Source: NORP23 sp050302475 (lineage in GTDB: Bacteria; Pseudomonadota; Alphaproteobacteria; Rhodobacterales; Rhodobacteraceae). Taken from it: a stretch of 64,000 bases of DNA. The stretch spans positions 1 to 64,000 of the forward strand of contig JBNLBF010000006.1 of the NCBI GenBank assembly GCA_050302475.1. Reading direction: 5' to 3'. A program made the position numbers and the translations under genes. Below, piece by piece: positions 1 through 8,832 of the stretch. The notes beneath the pieces are model-generated. The model was not told the origin of the DNA. It worked only from the letters and a program-made list of their open reading frames with translations, and did no database searches. Within the stretch, counting starts at the first letter, position 1; every line of letters starts with the position of its first letter.

Positions 1-728
1 CGCTGGTGCGGATGACCGACCACGTGGCCAAGAACACCTCGGCGGCGCATATGGAGAGTTTTTATCACTCGTTTCAGGACATCAAACACCGCAAGTTTGA
101 TGGCCTGATCATCACTGGTGCCCCGATTGAACATCTACCTTACGAAGAGGTGACATATTGGGACGAGATGAAAGAGGTGATGGACTGGACCCAAACCAAC
201 GTCCTGTCCACCTTTGGCGTCTGCTGGGGGGGGATGGCGATGGCCTATCACTTCCATGGCATCCCCAAACATATGCTGGATCACAAAGCGTTTGGCTGTT
301 TCAGGCACAAGGTTCTGACACCGGCCTCGCCTTACTTGCGCGGGTTTTCGGACGACTTTGTCGTGCCCGTCAGCCGCTGGACCGAAATCCGTCGTGACGA
401 GGCGGAGGCGGCAGGACTGACGACCCTTTTGCAATCCGACGATGTCGGGCCTTGCCTGATCGAAGACCCGGATCATCGTGCACTCTATGTGTTCAACCAT
501 TTTGAATATGACAGCGGCACGTTGAAACAGGAATATGATCGCGACGTCGAAAACGGCACGCCGATCAATGTGCCGATGAATTACTACCCTGATGACGATC
601 CCTCACAACCGCCGGAAAATCGCTGGCGTAGCCATGCGCACCTGCTTTATGGCAACTGGATCAACGAGATTTACCAGAACACCCACATTGATCTGGACCG
701 GATACTTGAAGGGGACTCCAAGCGATGA
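1..728 (+). CDS. metA: Homoserine O-acyltransferase MetA (5' truncated by window edge)
   Basis: Acylates homoserine in the first committed step of methionine synthesis. About 240 C-terminal residues are visible; the N-terminus lies outside the window, and the GTG at position 6 is internal, not the start. Family residues seen, numbered from that GTG: the catalytic Cys in FGVCWGG (C73) and the HFE motif (H165, E167). The motif GAPIEHLPYEEV carries Glu (E42) at the position equivalent to residue 111 of the E. coli enzyme, where Gly goes with succinyl-CoA and Glu with acetyl-CoA use. The enzyme is therefore inferred to be an acetyltransferase despite its usual 'succinyltransferase' name. Its stop overlaps the ppk2 start (ATGA). 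Confidence 0.93.
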   Translation, partial: LVRMTDHVAKNTSAAHMESFYHSFQDIKHRKFDGLIITGAPIEHLPYEEVTYWDEMKEVMDWTQTNVLSTFGVCWGGMAMAYHFHGIPKHMLDHKAFGCFRHKVLTPASPYLRGFSDDFVVPVSRWTEIRRDEAEAAGLTTLLQSDDVGPCLIEDPDHRALYVFNHFEYDSGTLKQEYDRDVENGTPINVPMNYYPDDDPSQPPENRWRSHAHLLYGNWINEIYQNTHIDLDRILEGDSKR

Positions 729-1600
729 AACCCTTTGACGGCGCGATTACCAAATTCTTTGAAGCCGAAGCCCCGGATGGTGTTCGTACTGCAATCGCGG
801 GTCGTGAAAAGAAACAGATCATCAATCCCGAATACCCCTATGATCGCCAGATAAGCGGCCCGGAGTATAAGGATATCCTCTATGGATTGCAGATCGAGCT
901 GGTCAAAATGCAGGCTTGGTTATCGGAAAGCGGTGCGCGGGTTGCCGTTGTGTTCGAAGGGCGTGACGCTGCCGGCAAAGGTGGCAATATTAAACGTTTC
1001 CGCGAGAACCTGAATCCGCGTAGCGCCAAGGTCGTAGCCCTGTCCAAACCGAGTGAGACCGAGCGTGGGCAATGGTATTTCCAGCGCTACATCCAGAACC
1101 TGCCGAACGCTGGCGAGATCGCCTTCTTCGACCGGTCCTGGTACAACCGCGCGGTGGTGGAGCCGGTGTTTGGATTCTGCACTCCGGACCAGACCGAACA
1201 TTTCTACACCCAAGTGCCGGATTTTGAACAGATGCTGCTCGACGACGGCATTCAGCTCATCAAGATCTGGCTGACGGTGGGTCGCGCAGAACAGTTGCGG
1301 CGCTTTCTGGCGCGGGAGTCTGATCCGCTGAAACAGTGGAAATTGTCGTCCATCGACGTGAAGGGATTGAGCCTCTGGCACGAATATTCAGATGCCATAA
1401 CCACGATGTTCGAACGCACCCATACCCCAACGTCACCTTGGAATGTTATCAGGTCGGATGACAAGAAACGCGCACGCATTGCCGCGATCCGTTTGGTCCT
1501 GTCCCAATTGGACTATACAGGCAAAAACGCCAATATCGTTGCCCCGCCAGATGATAAGATCTGCGGCACTCCGGACGCGATGGGGTTCGAGCTTGACTGA
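725..1600 (+). CDS. ppk2: Polyphosphate kinase 2 (PPK2 family)
   Basis: Transfers phosphate between polyphosphate and nucleotides in the cytoplasm. The 291-residue protein has the PPK2 P-loop fold: Walker A GRDAAGKGG at about 79-87 and the Walker B/lid motif FFDRSWYNR at about 134-142. Length fits a single-domain PPK2. The start ATG overlaps the metA stop by 4 nt, which supports this start and suggests translational coupling to metA. Whether it prefers ADP or GDP as acceptor cannot be told from the sequence. Confidence 0.93.
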   Translation: MKPFDGAITKFFEAEAPDGVRTAIAGREKKQIINPEYPYDRQISGPEYKDILYGLQIELVKMQAWLSESGARVAVVFEGRDAAGKGGNIKRFRENLNPRSAKVVALSKPSETERGQWYFQRYIQNLPNAGEIAFFDRSWYNRAVVEPVFGFCTPDQTEHFYTQVPDFEQMLLDDGIQLIKIWLTVGRAEQLRRFLARESDPLKQWKLSSIDVKGLSLWHEYSDAITTMFERTHTPTSPWNVIRSDDKKRARIAAIRLVLSQLDYTGKNANIVAPPDDKICGTPDAMGFELD

Positions 1601-1642
1601 CAAAAGCTTGTTATGTGACCTCGGCGTAGCTAGATTCCGTCT

Positions 1643-2269
1643 ATGAACGAGCAAATACGCGAAAAAAAATCGTACCATCACGGCAACCTGAAGGAAGCCC
1701 TGATAGAGGCGACACTGGATCTGATCCAGGAAAAAGGCCCGACCGGGTTTACGATGGCCGAAGCTGCGCGTTCCGCCGGGGTCAGCGCTGCGGCGCCCTA
1801 TCGCCATTTCAAAGGCCGCGAAGACCTGATCGAAGAAGTTGCCCGTCAGGGCTATGTCGAATTCGCAGAAAAGATGGAAAAGGCTTACGCCCGCGGTAAA
1901 CCCACAGCGCTCAAAGCGTTTGAGGCCGTGGGCCATGCCTATCTGGATTTCGCTCGGACAAATCCGGGTCATTACATCGCGATGTTTGAATCCGGTGTGT
2001 CCGTTGCCCGCAACCCCGATCTGAACATGGTCGCCAACCGCGCCATGGCCGTGCTGACGCAGGCGGCAGAAAAACTGTTCGAACATCTGCCCCCCAATAA
2101 ACGCCCACCGGCGACGATGGTCTCGCACCATATCTGGGCGATGTCACACGGCGTGGTGGAATTATTCATGCGAGGCCAACCCGGCGGACGTGCGCCTTTT
2201 TCGGCTGAGGAGCTTCTGGAATCCGGGATTGGTATCTATTTGCGCGGGCTGGGATTGATCCAGAAATAA
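1643..2269 (+). CDS. TetR/AcrR family transcriptional regulator with WHG-type C-terminal domain
   Basis: A 208-residue one-component regulator. Residues about 15-62 form the TetR DNA-binding domain, with the helix-turn-helix around FTMAEAARSAGVSAAAPYRHF. The C-terminal half, with the HHIWAMSHGVVEL stretch, matches the WHG ligand domain seen in many alphaproteobacterial TetR proteins. It follows ppk2 after 42 nt and may be cotranscribed. The ligand is unknown. A 15-bp palindrome lies between it and the next gene and is a possible operator. Confidence 0.88.
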   Translation: MNEQIREKKSYHHGNLKEALIEATLDLIQEKGPTGFTMAEAARSAGVSAAAPYRHFKGREDLIEEVARQGYVEFAEKMEKAYARGKPTALKAFEAVGHAYLDFARTNPGHYIAMFESGVSVARNPDLNMVANRAMAVLTQAAEKLFEHLPPNKRPPATMVSHHIWAMSHGVVELFMRGQPGGRAPFSAEELLESGIGIYLRGLGLIQK

Positions 2270-2326
2270 TTTCAAAAAAATTTCTGCTCCCCTCTTGTTA
2301 TCGAAAATTCCTGCCCCAAGTATGTT

Positions 2327-2341
2327 AATGTTAATAACATT
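2327..2341. promoter_or_regulatory. 15-bp perfect palindrome AATGTTA-A-TAACATT upstream of the DUF2852 gene
   Basis: Seven-base arms flank a single A, and TGTTAA is also directly repeated just to the left. It lies 18 nt before the DUF2852 start codon and 57 nt after the tetR stop. Symmetry and position suggest a protein-binding site; assigning it to the neighbouring TetR is inference only. Confidence 0.4.
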
Positions 2342-2359
2342 CACATCAAGGAAGCAAAC

Positions 2360-2746
2360 ATGGAAACGCCTGTACACTATCTTGAACAAGCCCGGGACTG
2401 GCTTGACGGGCACGGCAAGAAAGCCTGGATCGCCTCGATGATCCTTGGGTTCATTTTCTTCTGGCCGTTGGGCCTAGTCCTCCTCTTTTACATGATCGGA
2501 ACCAATCGCATGGGAAATTGCAGCATGAAACGCAAATGGAAACATAACCGCGGATTTGACACGACCGGCAACACAGTCTTTGACAAATATCGCGAAGAAA
2601 CGCTGAAACGCCTCGAAGACGAACAAAGCGCGTTCCGCTCTTTCCTCGACGATCTGCGCACCGCCAAGGACCAGACCGAGTTCGACAGCTTCATGGCGAA
2701 GCGCCGGACAGATAATGGCGGCGGCGGTGAAAGCCCAGCCTACTAA
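2360..2746 (+). CDS. DUF2852 family membrane protein
   Basis: A 128-residue protein of unknown function. Residues about 20-47 form one or two hydrophobic segments (WIASMILGFIFFWPLGLVLL). A basic stretch MKRKWKHNRG follows, then a charged, probably helical C-terminal half. This arrangement and the FFWPLG motif match DUF2852, which is common in alphaproteobacteria. The Shine-Dalgarno sequence is AAGGAAG about 6 nt before the ATG. An 8-bp hairpin follows the stop. No function is proposed. Confidence 0.85.
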   Translation: METPVHYLEQARDWLDGHGKKAWIASMILGFIFFWPLGLVLLFYMIGTNRMGNCSMKRKWKHNRGFDTTGNTVFDKYREETLKRLEDEQSAFRSFLDDLRTAKDQTEFDSFMAKRRTDNGGGGESPAY

Positions 2747-2754
2747 TCAGATGA

Positions 2755-2775
2755 GCCCCCGCTCGATGCGGGGGC
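2755..2775 (+). terminator. Hairpin after the DUF2852 gene
   Basis: GCCCCCGC and GCGGGGGC arms (8 bp) with a TCGAT loop start 8 nt after the stop codon. No T-run follows, so it is a weak terminator or an mRNA 3'-end stabiliser between the DUF2852 and RDD genes. Confidence 0.5.
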
Positions 2776-2797
2776 ACTCCATGCGAGAGGGACTCGG

Positions 2798-3253
2798 ATG
2801 ACATACCATAATGCGACCCATATCGGATTGCCGGACCCGGAGCTGGACGGTCAGTTCTACGAAAATGTGCCTTCGCGGCGCTTAATGGCGTGGGTGATCG
2901 ACAGTATCATCACTTTTGCTGTTACCGTCCTGATCAGTGTATTCACGCTCGGCCTCGGATTTTGGTTCTTCCCGGTGCTATGGCTGGTGATCGGGTTGAT
3001 TTATCGGACCGTCACCATCGGCGCAGACTCAGCCACTTGGGGGATGAGTATGATGGGAATTGAATTCCGGGATCGCGATGGTCAGCGGTTCTCGTCCGGG
3101 TTGGGGCTGTTGCACACGATCCTGTTCACCATCGCCAGCGGTACGTTTTTGGTGCAGCTTGTCAGTATCCTGTTGATCCTGACGACACGCTATCAGCAAA
3201 GTCTGCCGGACATGTTGCTGGGGACAACTGCTATTAACCGACCAATCGATTAA
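2798..3253 (+). CDS. RDD family membrane protein
   Basis: A 151-residue integral membrane protein. The RDD signature (Arg and two Asp in transmembrane segments) is visible as SRRLMAWVIDSIIT near residue 26. Hydrophobic segments lie at about 31-53, 56-70 and 104-128, with the conserved TWGMSMMGIEFRDRDG loop between them. RDD proteins have varied, poorly defined transport-related roles. It sits downstream of DUF2852 and ends before the strong hairpin at 3275. GAGAGGG precedes the ATG. Confidence 0.88.
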   Translation: MTYHNATHIGLPDPELDGQFYENVPSRRLMAWVIDSIITFAVTVLISVFTLGLGFWFFPVLWLVIGLIYRTVTIGADSATWGMSMMGIEFRDRDGQRFSSGLGLLHTILFTIASGTFLVQLVSILLILTTRYQQSLPDMLLGTTAINRPID

Positions 3254-3274
3254 AACTTGAACAATATAAATCTG

Positions 3275-3311
3275 CCTTGCTAGAAAAACGAAATTCTAGC
3301 AAGGTATTTTT
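3275..3311 (+). terminator. Strong hairpin with T-run that also covers the ribosome-binding site of bpt
   Basis: CCTTGCTAGAA (3275-3285) pairs perfectly with TTCTAGCAAGG (3294-3304), an 11-bp stem with loop AAACGAAA, followed by TATTTTT. It looks like the intrinsic terminator of the RDD gene. The only Shine-Dalgarno-like sequence for the next gene (AAGG, 3301-3304) is the distal end of the stem, 7 nt before the bpt ATG at 3312. A transcript reading through would have that site paired. Confidence 0.75.
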
Positions 3312-4136
3312 ATGCGTCATACCCTACCCAAAGCGCCCCAATTCTATGTGACGGCCCCACAACCTTGCCCCTATCTGGACGGCAAGGTTGAGCGGAAACT
3401 GTTTACGGCACTTTTCGGGGACGAAGCCAAAGCGTTGAATGACAGCCTGTCTCAACAAGGGTTCCGCCGATCGCAGAATGTATTGTACCGCCCCACCTGT
3501 GCGGGCTGTTCCGCCTGTATGTCCGCGCGGGTTCGGGGCGAAGATTTCACGCCGTCACGATCCCAGCGGAAGGTGCATAATCGCAATCAGGATTTGCGAC
3601 GCGAGGTAAAAACCCCATGGGCAACTGAAGATCATTTTGATCTGTTCCAGACTTACCTGAATTCTCGCCACGCTGATGGTGGGATGGCCGGGATGGATAT
3701 TTTTGAATTTGCGGCGATGATCGAAGAGACCCCCGTGCAAAGCCGTGTCATCGAATATTACGGTAAAGACGAGGATGGGCGAGACAAACTGGTCGGCGCC
3801 TGTCTGACCGACATACTGGATGATGGTTTGTCACTGGTTTATTCCTTCTTCGATCCGTCGGAAACGGCGCGCAGTCTGGGGACATATATTATCCTCGATC
3901 ACATCGAGACCGCGCGGGATGCAGGATTACCTTATGTCTATTTGGGATTCTGGGTGCCGGGCAGCAAAAAAATGGCCTACAAGTCCAAATTCCAACCGCT
4001 GGAGATTTTCCGGTCAGGCAAATGGCGCGAGTTTGACTCGTTGACGTCCGTGGGTAACGCGGCGCATCCCCTCGACACGGATCCTGTGTCCGAACAGGTG
4101 GCTGCTATCCACCTGCCCGATCTTTCGGATCTTTAG
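3312..4136 (+). CDS. bpt: Aspartate/glutamate aminoacyltransferase (bacterial Ate/Bpt family)
   Basis: Transfers an amino acid from aminoacyl-tRNA to N-terminal Asp or Glu of proteins, marking them for ClpAP/ClpS turnover (N-degron pathway). The 274-residue length and the ATE N-terminal cysteine cluster fit the family: C19, then C63-x2-C66-x2-C69 (CAGCSAC). The C-terminal half has the GNAT-like segment LGTYIILDHIETARDAGLPY followed by YLGFWVPGSKKM. Leucyl versus arginyl specificity is assigned from family knowledge (Bpt in proteobacteria). Convergent with, and overlapping by 4 nt, the TRAP permease gene. Its initiation site is embedded in a hairpin. Confidence 0.92.
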   Translation: MRHTLPKAPQFYVTAPQPCPYLDGKVERKLFTALFGDEAKALNDSLSQQGFRRSQNVLYRPTCAGCSACMSARVRGEDFTPSRSQRKVHNRNQDLRREVKTPWATEDHFDLFQTYLNSRHADGGMAGMDIFEFAAMIEETPVQSRVIEYYGKDEDGRDKLVGACLTDILDDGLSLVYSFFDPSETARSLGTYIILDHIETARDAGLPYVYLGFWVPGSKKMAYKSKFQPLEIFRSGKWREFDSLTSVGNAAHPLDTDPVSEQVAAIHLPDLSDL

Positions 4137-6499
4137 CCGCCCCCCGGTAATAGCGACGGAACGAGAGTGACGACGCCCGGGAACAGGAAGAGCAGCAACA
4201 GCCCAACAATCTGAATGATCACAAACGGCACCACGCCACGATAGATATGGCCTGTGGTTACGCTTGGCGGGGCAACACCACGCAGATAGAACAGTGCAAA
4301 TCCGAATGGTGGTGTCAGGAAGCTGGTCTGCAGATTCACCGCAATCATGATTGTTACCCAGCTTGGATCAAGCGAGCCGCCATAAATCACCGGTCCTACA
4401 ATCGGAATAACGATGTAGATGATTTCCAGAAAATCGAGCACGAACCCGAGGACAAACAGCACCACCATCACGATCAGGAAGGCCGCAATCTCGTTATCAA
4501 ACGAACGCAGGAACTGTTGGATGTAATGCTCGCCGCCAAAAGAGATGATCACAAGGTTCAGCATCTGCGACCCGATCAGGATCGCAAACACCATCGAAGT
4601 CACCTTGGCCGTTTCCTGAACCACGGGCGTCAGGACGGATCGTCTCCACAACACCCAGCAGGCGAATAGCAGGCCGCCAACGGCGATATGATAGCAGATC
4701 AGCGCAAATATGATGGCAACCCAGTTCTGGAAACCGACTTGCTCGATCCCGGCGCGCAGGTCGAAATTGATGCCAATCAACAACATGATCACCATCGCGA
4801 AGCTGGCAATCAGGATGACTTTGGAATTTCCGTCCTCCTCACGCAATTTGCGGTAGGCTGCCAGCATGATTGCGCCGCCTGCCCCCAGCGCGGCGGCCGG
4901 AGTCGGGTTTGTAATCCCGCCAAGAATAGAGCCCAGAACGGCAACGATCAGGACCAGTGGTGGGAAAACAACGCGCAAAACCTCGGAATGACTAAGCATC
5001 CGAATGGCGGACGCCATACCATAAAGGATGATAGCGAACGGTAGCGCATGGATCAGGAATTTCGCGCCGGGCGATGACAACGGATTGACGAACAGAATGT
5101 CAAACAGGATTGACAGCGCGATCCCGGCAGCCCCGATCATGACGCCTCTCTTGCGTGCTGACGGATCAACACCAACGGCCAGGGCCAGTGTCAGGCCGGC
5201 CATAACCAGCAGAACCATCAGTCCAGTCGAAATCGGCGCCGCTGAGGACACCATTTCAGCACGGATCTGTTCGATCTCTTCAGGGGAGCGTTGACGTTCT
5301 TCCTGCGTGCCACCTCCGCCATTCGCCATGATCTCTTCATTGATGGCAACAGCTTCTTCCCAGGCCTCTAGGCCGTGCAGCTCGATCATGGACGTCTGGC
5401 ATTGTTCCGTCACGTTAGTGCGCAATCCCGGCGTCAGTTCCAACTCTGTCATGGAAGACACGGTCACGTCTTGCGACCCGACAACATTGAGACTGATAGA
5501 GGCGATAGCCATCGCGATTATGCCAACCGGCACAGCCAAAAACCATGTCAGTTTGTGACCGCGCGACCGAAATGGGCCTGTTGTCCCCAATGATTTGATG
5601 GGCGGTGCTTTTTCCGGATTCAAAAGCGCATATCCAAACGCATAGACGCCATAGAGCACGGCCAGCAGGATTCCCGGTAAAATCGCCGACTGGAACAGCG
5701 TTCCCACGGACAAAACCGCCGCCTCACCCAGATATTCCAACGCACTGCGACACCCGGCCAACACCGCGCGTGCCTCTTGAGCCGAGGAATACAAATCCCC
5801 TGTCAGGGTGCCCAGAAGCACGATAACGATTGATGGCGGAATAATCTGTCCCAGCGTTCCTGAGGCTGCAATCACACCTGTCGACAGTTCCGGAGAATAT
5901 CCGTTACGCAACATAGTCGGCAGCGTCAGCAGGCCCATCGTGACAACGGTTGCCCCTACAATCCCGGTGGAAGCCGCCAGAAACGCCCCGACAACAACAA
6001 CCGAAACGGCCAGACCGCCCGGGAGTGGACCGAATACACGGCCCATGGTTGTCAGCAGATCCTCGGCAATGCGGGACCGCTCCAGCGTAATCCCCATAAG
6101 CACAAACATTGCAACCGCCAGCAAAGTCTCAATGGACTGTCCGGCGATGACGCGTTCATTCATGCGGTTGGCGATGAAAGAAATCGGATTGTTCAGGACC
6201 GCCTGCAAGCCACCGTCGAACAGCGGTTGGGTGACGGTTGGCAAATCGGGATATCGGAATCGCGATATGGATGCTTCAATAATCCCGCTGTTTGCCAACT
6301 GTCCATATGCCTCGCTGGAGGTATCAATAACCTCTTTCAGCAACAGACCGTTAGCGTCCAGCAGCGCGATAATCCCAAAGGAAATCATCGCCGCGCCACC
6401 AATGGCAAACGCCACCGGGAAACCGGACATGATCGCGCCAAACAGGCACAAGAAGACTATGATAAGGCCGAGCTCTACGCCGTCTAATCCAAACAACAT
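4133..6499 (-). CDS. TRAP transporter large permease (FcbT3/DctM type, long form)
   Basis: The 12-TM-class membrane subunit that moves the solute, driven by an ion gradient. It has 788 residues, against roughly 430 for a standard DctM. The DctM core is recognisable at both ends (GFPVAFAIGGAA near residue 27; GSQMLNLVIISFGGEHYI toward the end). The extra length is a central insertion with additional hydrophobic segments and a soluble acidic stretch containing GGGGTQEERQRSPEEIEQIR. Long forms of this kind are known to accompany FcbT1/TakP-type binding proteins. Last gene of the leftward binding protein - small permease - large permease operon, 3 nt after the small permease. Confidence 0.9.
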   Translation of the reverse strand: MLFGLDGVELGLIIVFLCLFGAIMSGFPVAFAIGGAAMISFGIIALLDANGLLLKEVIDTSSEAYGQLANSGIIEASISRFRYPDLPTVTQPLFDGGLQAVLNNPISFIANRMNERVIAGQSIETLLAVAMFVLMGITLERSRIAEDLLTTMGRVFGPLPGGLAVSVVVVGAFLAASTGIVGATVVTMGLLTLPTMLRNGYSPELSTGVIAASGTLGQIIPPSIVIVLLGTLTGDLYSSAQEARAVLAGCRSALEYLGEAAVLSVGTLFQSAILPGILLAVLYGVYAFGYALLNPEKAPPIKSLGTTGPFRSRGHKLTWFLAVPVGIIAMAIASISLNVVGSQDVTVSSMTELELTPGLRTNVTEQCQTSMIELHGLEAWEEAVAINEEIMANGGGGTQEERQRSPEEIEQIRAEMVSSAAPISTGLMVLLVMAGLTLALAVGVDPSARKRGVMIGAAGIALSILFDILFVNPLSSPGAKFLIHALPFAIILYGMASAIRMLSHSEVLRVVFPPLVLIVAVLGSILGGITNPTPAAALGAGGAIMLAAYRKLREEDGNSKVILIASFAMVIMLLIGINFDLRAGIEQVGFQNWVAIIFALICYHIAVGGLLFACWVLWRRSVLTPVVQETAKVTSMVFAILIGSQMLNLVIISFGGEHYIQQFLRSFDNEIAAFLIVMVVLFVLGFVLDFLEIIYIVIPIVGPVIYGGSLDPSWVTIMIAVNLQTSFLTPPFGFALFYLRGVAPPSVTTGHIYRGVVPFVIIQIVGLLLLFLFPGVVTLVPSLLPGGG

Positions 6500-6502
6500 A
6501 AC

Positions 6503-7408
6503 TTATTCCACCCCCGAGTGCGCGGCATGGGCGGCCTCGGCCACCTCGTCCCCAAGCACATCCTTATCCAGATATTTGTCGGCACTGTCTTCGCCTTCGA
6601 TATATTCCAGCAGCGAACGCCAGAAATAGCAGATCCCATGGAAGAACATGAGGCCAGCAAAGGCCACCATCAGAATCTTGAACAAGAAGTACGCATCAAA
6701 GCCGTTGGGCGAAAATCCGATGGTTTCCACGTTCCAGCGCAGTGCGCGCGCTTTTGGTAACAGTTTTTCCAATGTATCCGAGGCCGAGGGTTTGGGAACC
6801 ACCAGATGCCGCCACATGAAGAACCAGGCATACATCCAGATCACGCTCATCAGCGGAAGAATGAAAAATAACGAGCCGAACATATCGACAATTTTTTTGC
6901 CGCGATGCTTCATCCCGGCATAGAAAAGGTCAACGCGAACGTGACCGCCCTGAATAAACGTATAGGCAACGCACAGAGTCACGAGCATGGCGTTATACAG
7001 TTTCAGCTCCTCGCCATACCAGCTGAGGTCGCGGGAAAATGCATATCCAAACGGGCTGATGGTGATCTCGGATACACGGAAAATCCGCTGGAGGAATACG
7101 ATCAGCACCTGTTGCAGCACCATGATCAGTCCCGCCCATGCGAAGAAACGGCCAATCGTGTTAGACACGAACTCCATCCCAACCACGATGCGCCACAAGA
7201 AAGCGCGATAAAACAGACCGATTATGGTGATTATTATGACAAGGTCGAAGATCACGAACAGAAGCTCGTGCGATGCGCCATAATAGATGAAATTGATGAT
7301 CGAGGTTTTCTCGGACCAATTCAACCACGACCCCGGATGTGTAAGCGCATGGAACAGGTTCACGAAACCCAGTCCCAGCTCAACAAAGAACTGCCAGATA
7401 AAGCTCAT
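6503..7408 (-). CDS. TRAP transporter small permease (FcbT2/DctQ type)
   Basis: The 301-residue 4-TM-class subunit that couples the binding protein to the large permease. Hydrophobic segments lie near residues 38-70, 83-108, 135-160 and 180-200. The C-terminal tail EGEDSADKYLDKDVLGDEV is acidic and cytoplasmic-like. It is longer than a typical DctQ (about 160-200), in keeping with the FcbT2 group and with the long partner permease. Separated from the binding-protein gene by a hairpin at 7433-7458. Confidence 0.87.
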   Translation of the reverse strand: MSFIWQFFVELGLGFVNLFHALTHPGSWLNWSEKTSIINFIYYGASHELLFVIFDLVIIITIIGLFYRAFLWRIVVGMEFVSNTIGRFFAWAGLIMVLQQVLIVFLQRIFRVSEITISPFGYAFSRDLSWYGEELKLYNAMLVTLCVAYTFIQGGHVRVDLFYAGMKHRGKKIVDMFGSLFFILPLMSVIWMYAWFFMWRHLVVPKPSASDTLEKLLPKARALRWNVETIGFSPNGFDAYFLFKILMVAFAGLMFFHGICYFWRSLLEYIEGEDSADKYLDKDVLGDEVAEAAHAAHSGVE

Positions 7409-7432
7409 ACTACCCCGTCCCCACGGAAAAAT

Positions 7433-7458
7433 GGCTCCACCCCACTTGGGATGGAGCC
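7433..7458 (-). terminator. Intercistronic hairpin between TRAP binding protein and permease genes
   Basis: GGCTCCA/TGGAGCC arms (7 bp) enclose a CCC/GGG extension. Read leftward, the stem is followed by ATTTTTCC, so it resembles a leaky terminator. Such elements commonly raise binding-protein mRNA over permease mRNA. The second TRAP operon has a hairpin in the same place. Confidence 0.6.
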
Positions 7459-7467
7459 GTCACATGA

Positions 7468-8559
7468 TTAACGGTTAGCCAGAACGCGGTCGCGCTGGTT
7501 TACGTAGTAACCATCGGATTTGGAAATCCACGCAGACGAAGACGCCATGGATTCTTCGAAGCTGCTGCGGATTCGTGCGAACAGTTCGTCATCCATATAT
7601 TCATCCATGACTTCTGCCGATGCACTACCGAATGCATCCCAAACGTCATCCGGGAACTGCAATGTCTGAACACCCTGCGCCTGTAGACGGGCCAATGCGG
7701 CACCGTTATTGGCCAGTGTCAGCGACAGGTTATGATGTGTCGTTGCCATAGCGGCATTTTCCACAACAGCCTGCTGTGACGGCGTCAGGCTTTCATAAAC
7801 TTCACGGTTGAACGCAGCGGTCAGGCCTGAGCCCGGCTCGTGGAAGCCAGCAGTGTAATAAACTTTGGCCACTTCCTGGAAACCGGCACGTTCGTCTGCC
7901 CACGGACCAACCCACTCAAGGCCATCCAATGCGCCGGAAGACAGCGCCTGATAAAGTTCGCCACCCGGGATGTTCTGAACCGATGCGCCCAGTTTACCCA
8001 GCGCCTGACCACCAAGGCCCGGCATACGGTATTTCAGGCCGTTAAAGTCTTCGGCTGACTTGATTTCAGACCGGAACCAGCCTCCCGACTGCGAACCGGA
8101 GTTACCAGCCAGGAAAGATTTAAGGCCAAAGATTTCGCCCAGCTCATCATGCAGCTCTTTACCGCCGGCATGCTGATACCAGTTGGTCAGTTCCTGCGCG
8201 GTGCCACCAAACGGCACAGCCGTGAAGTAGGCATAACCCGGATGCTGACCGATATAGTAATAGTCAGCGGAGTGATAGATATCCGCCTGACCGGAGGTCA
8301 CAGCGTCAAACACCTCGAGGGCACCCACCAGCTCTCCCGGAGCTTTCTTATCGATGGTCAGCTGTCCATCAGTCATTGCGGTTACGGTTTCCGCGAATTT
8401 CACTGCAGCGTCATCAAGAACCGCAAACCCGTGCGGCCAGGATGTCACCATGGTCAGGGTCCGATTGCCCTGTGCATACATTGGTGCCGCGAGTGTGGAT
8501 GCGGCTGCTGCCGTTGCACCACCAAGAGCGGACTTTTTAAGGAAAGAACGACGATCCAT
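7468..8559 (-). CDS. TRAP transporter substrate-binding protein (FcbT1/TakP type), Tat-exported
   Basis: Periplasmic receptor of the transporter, 363 residues. The N-terminus MDRRSFLKKSALGG is a twin-arginine signal (R3-R4, SFLKK) with an Ala-rich core ending near APMYAQ, so it should be exported folded by Tat. The mature protein shows the DctP-fold signature SGALDGLEWVGPWADERAG at about 217-235. Similarity to the COG4663 (mannitol/chloroaromatic, TakP 2-oxo acid) group suggests an organic-acid ligand, but the ligand cannot be named. First gene of the operon. Confidence 0.9.
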   Translation of the reverse strand: MDRRSFLKKSALGGATAAAASTLAAPMYAQGNRTLTMVTSWPHGFAVLDDAAVKFAETVTAMTDGQLTIDKKAPGELVGALEVFDAVTSGQADIYHSADYYYIGQHPGYAYFTAVPFGGTAQELTNWYQHAGGKELHDELGEIFGLKSFLAGNSGSQSGGWFRSEIKSAEDFNGLKYRMPGLGGQALGKLGASVQNIPGGELYQALSSGALDGLEWVGPWADERAGFQEVAKVYYTAGFHEPGSGLTAAFNREVYESLTPSQQAVVENAAMATTHHNLSLTLANNGAALARLQAQGVQTLQFPDDVWDAFGSASAEVMDEYMDDELFARIRSSFEESMASSSAWISKSDGYYVNQRDRVLANR

Positions 8560-8832
8560 GAATTAACCTCCCAATAGTCGTTTATTGCCTGCGAAAACAG
8601 GTCTTGTAGGTGGCCTACGTTAAAGAAGAGCAATTGTTATGCAACGGTTTTTTCCCACTATTGTTGCGTCAACTCGCCTCGGAACTGAAAATATGTCATT
8701 TTACATATCTTTTACGGTGATATTCCTTGAATCACTCGCCTAAACGTATGTTTTATTTCATAGATAAATTAATTCACGTAATTTTATTGCGTGTATAGCT
8801 AGGTATATTGTAATTAAATTCACTTTCAGAGG
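8560..8832. other. AT-rich divergent regulatory gap between the TRAP operon and ilv leader
   Basis: About 270 nt, clearly more AT-rich than the coding sequence around it, with no convincing ORF on either strand. It must contain the leftward TRAP promoter, but no -35/-10 pair stands out. TTGACG, read leftward around 8670, is the best -35 candidate. The TRAP start is preceded by a GGGAGG-type ribosome site at 8568-8573. Confidence 0.5.
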
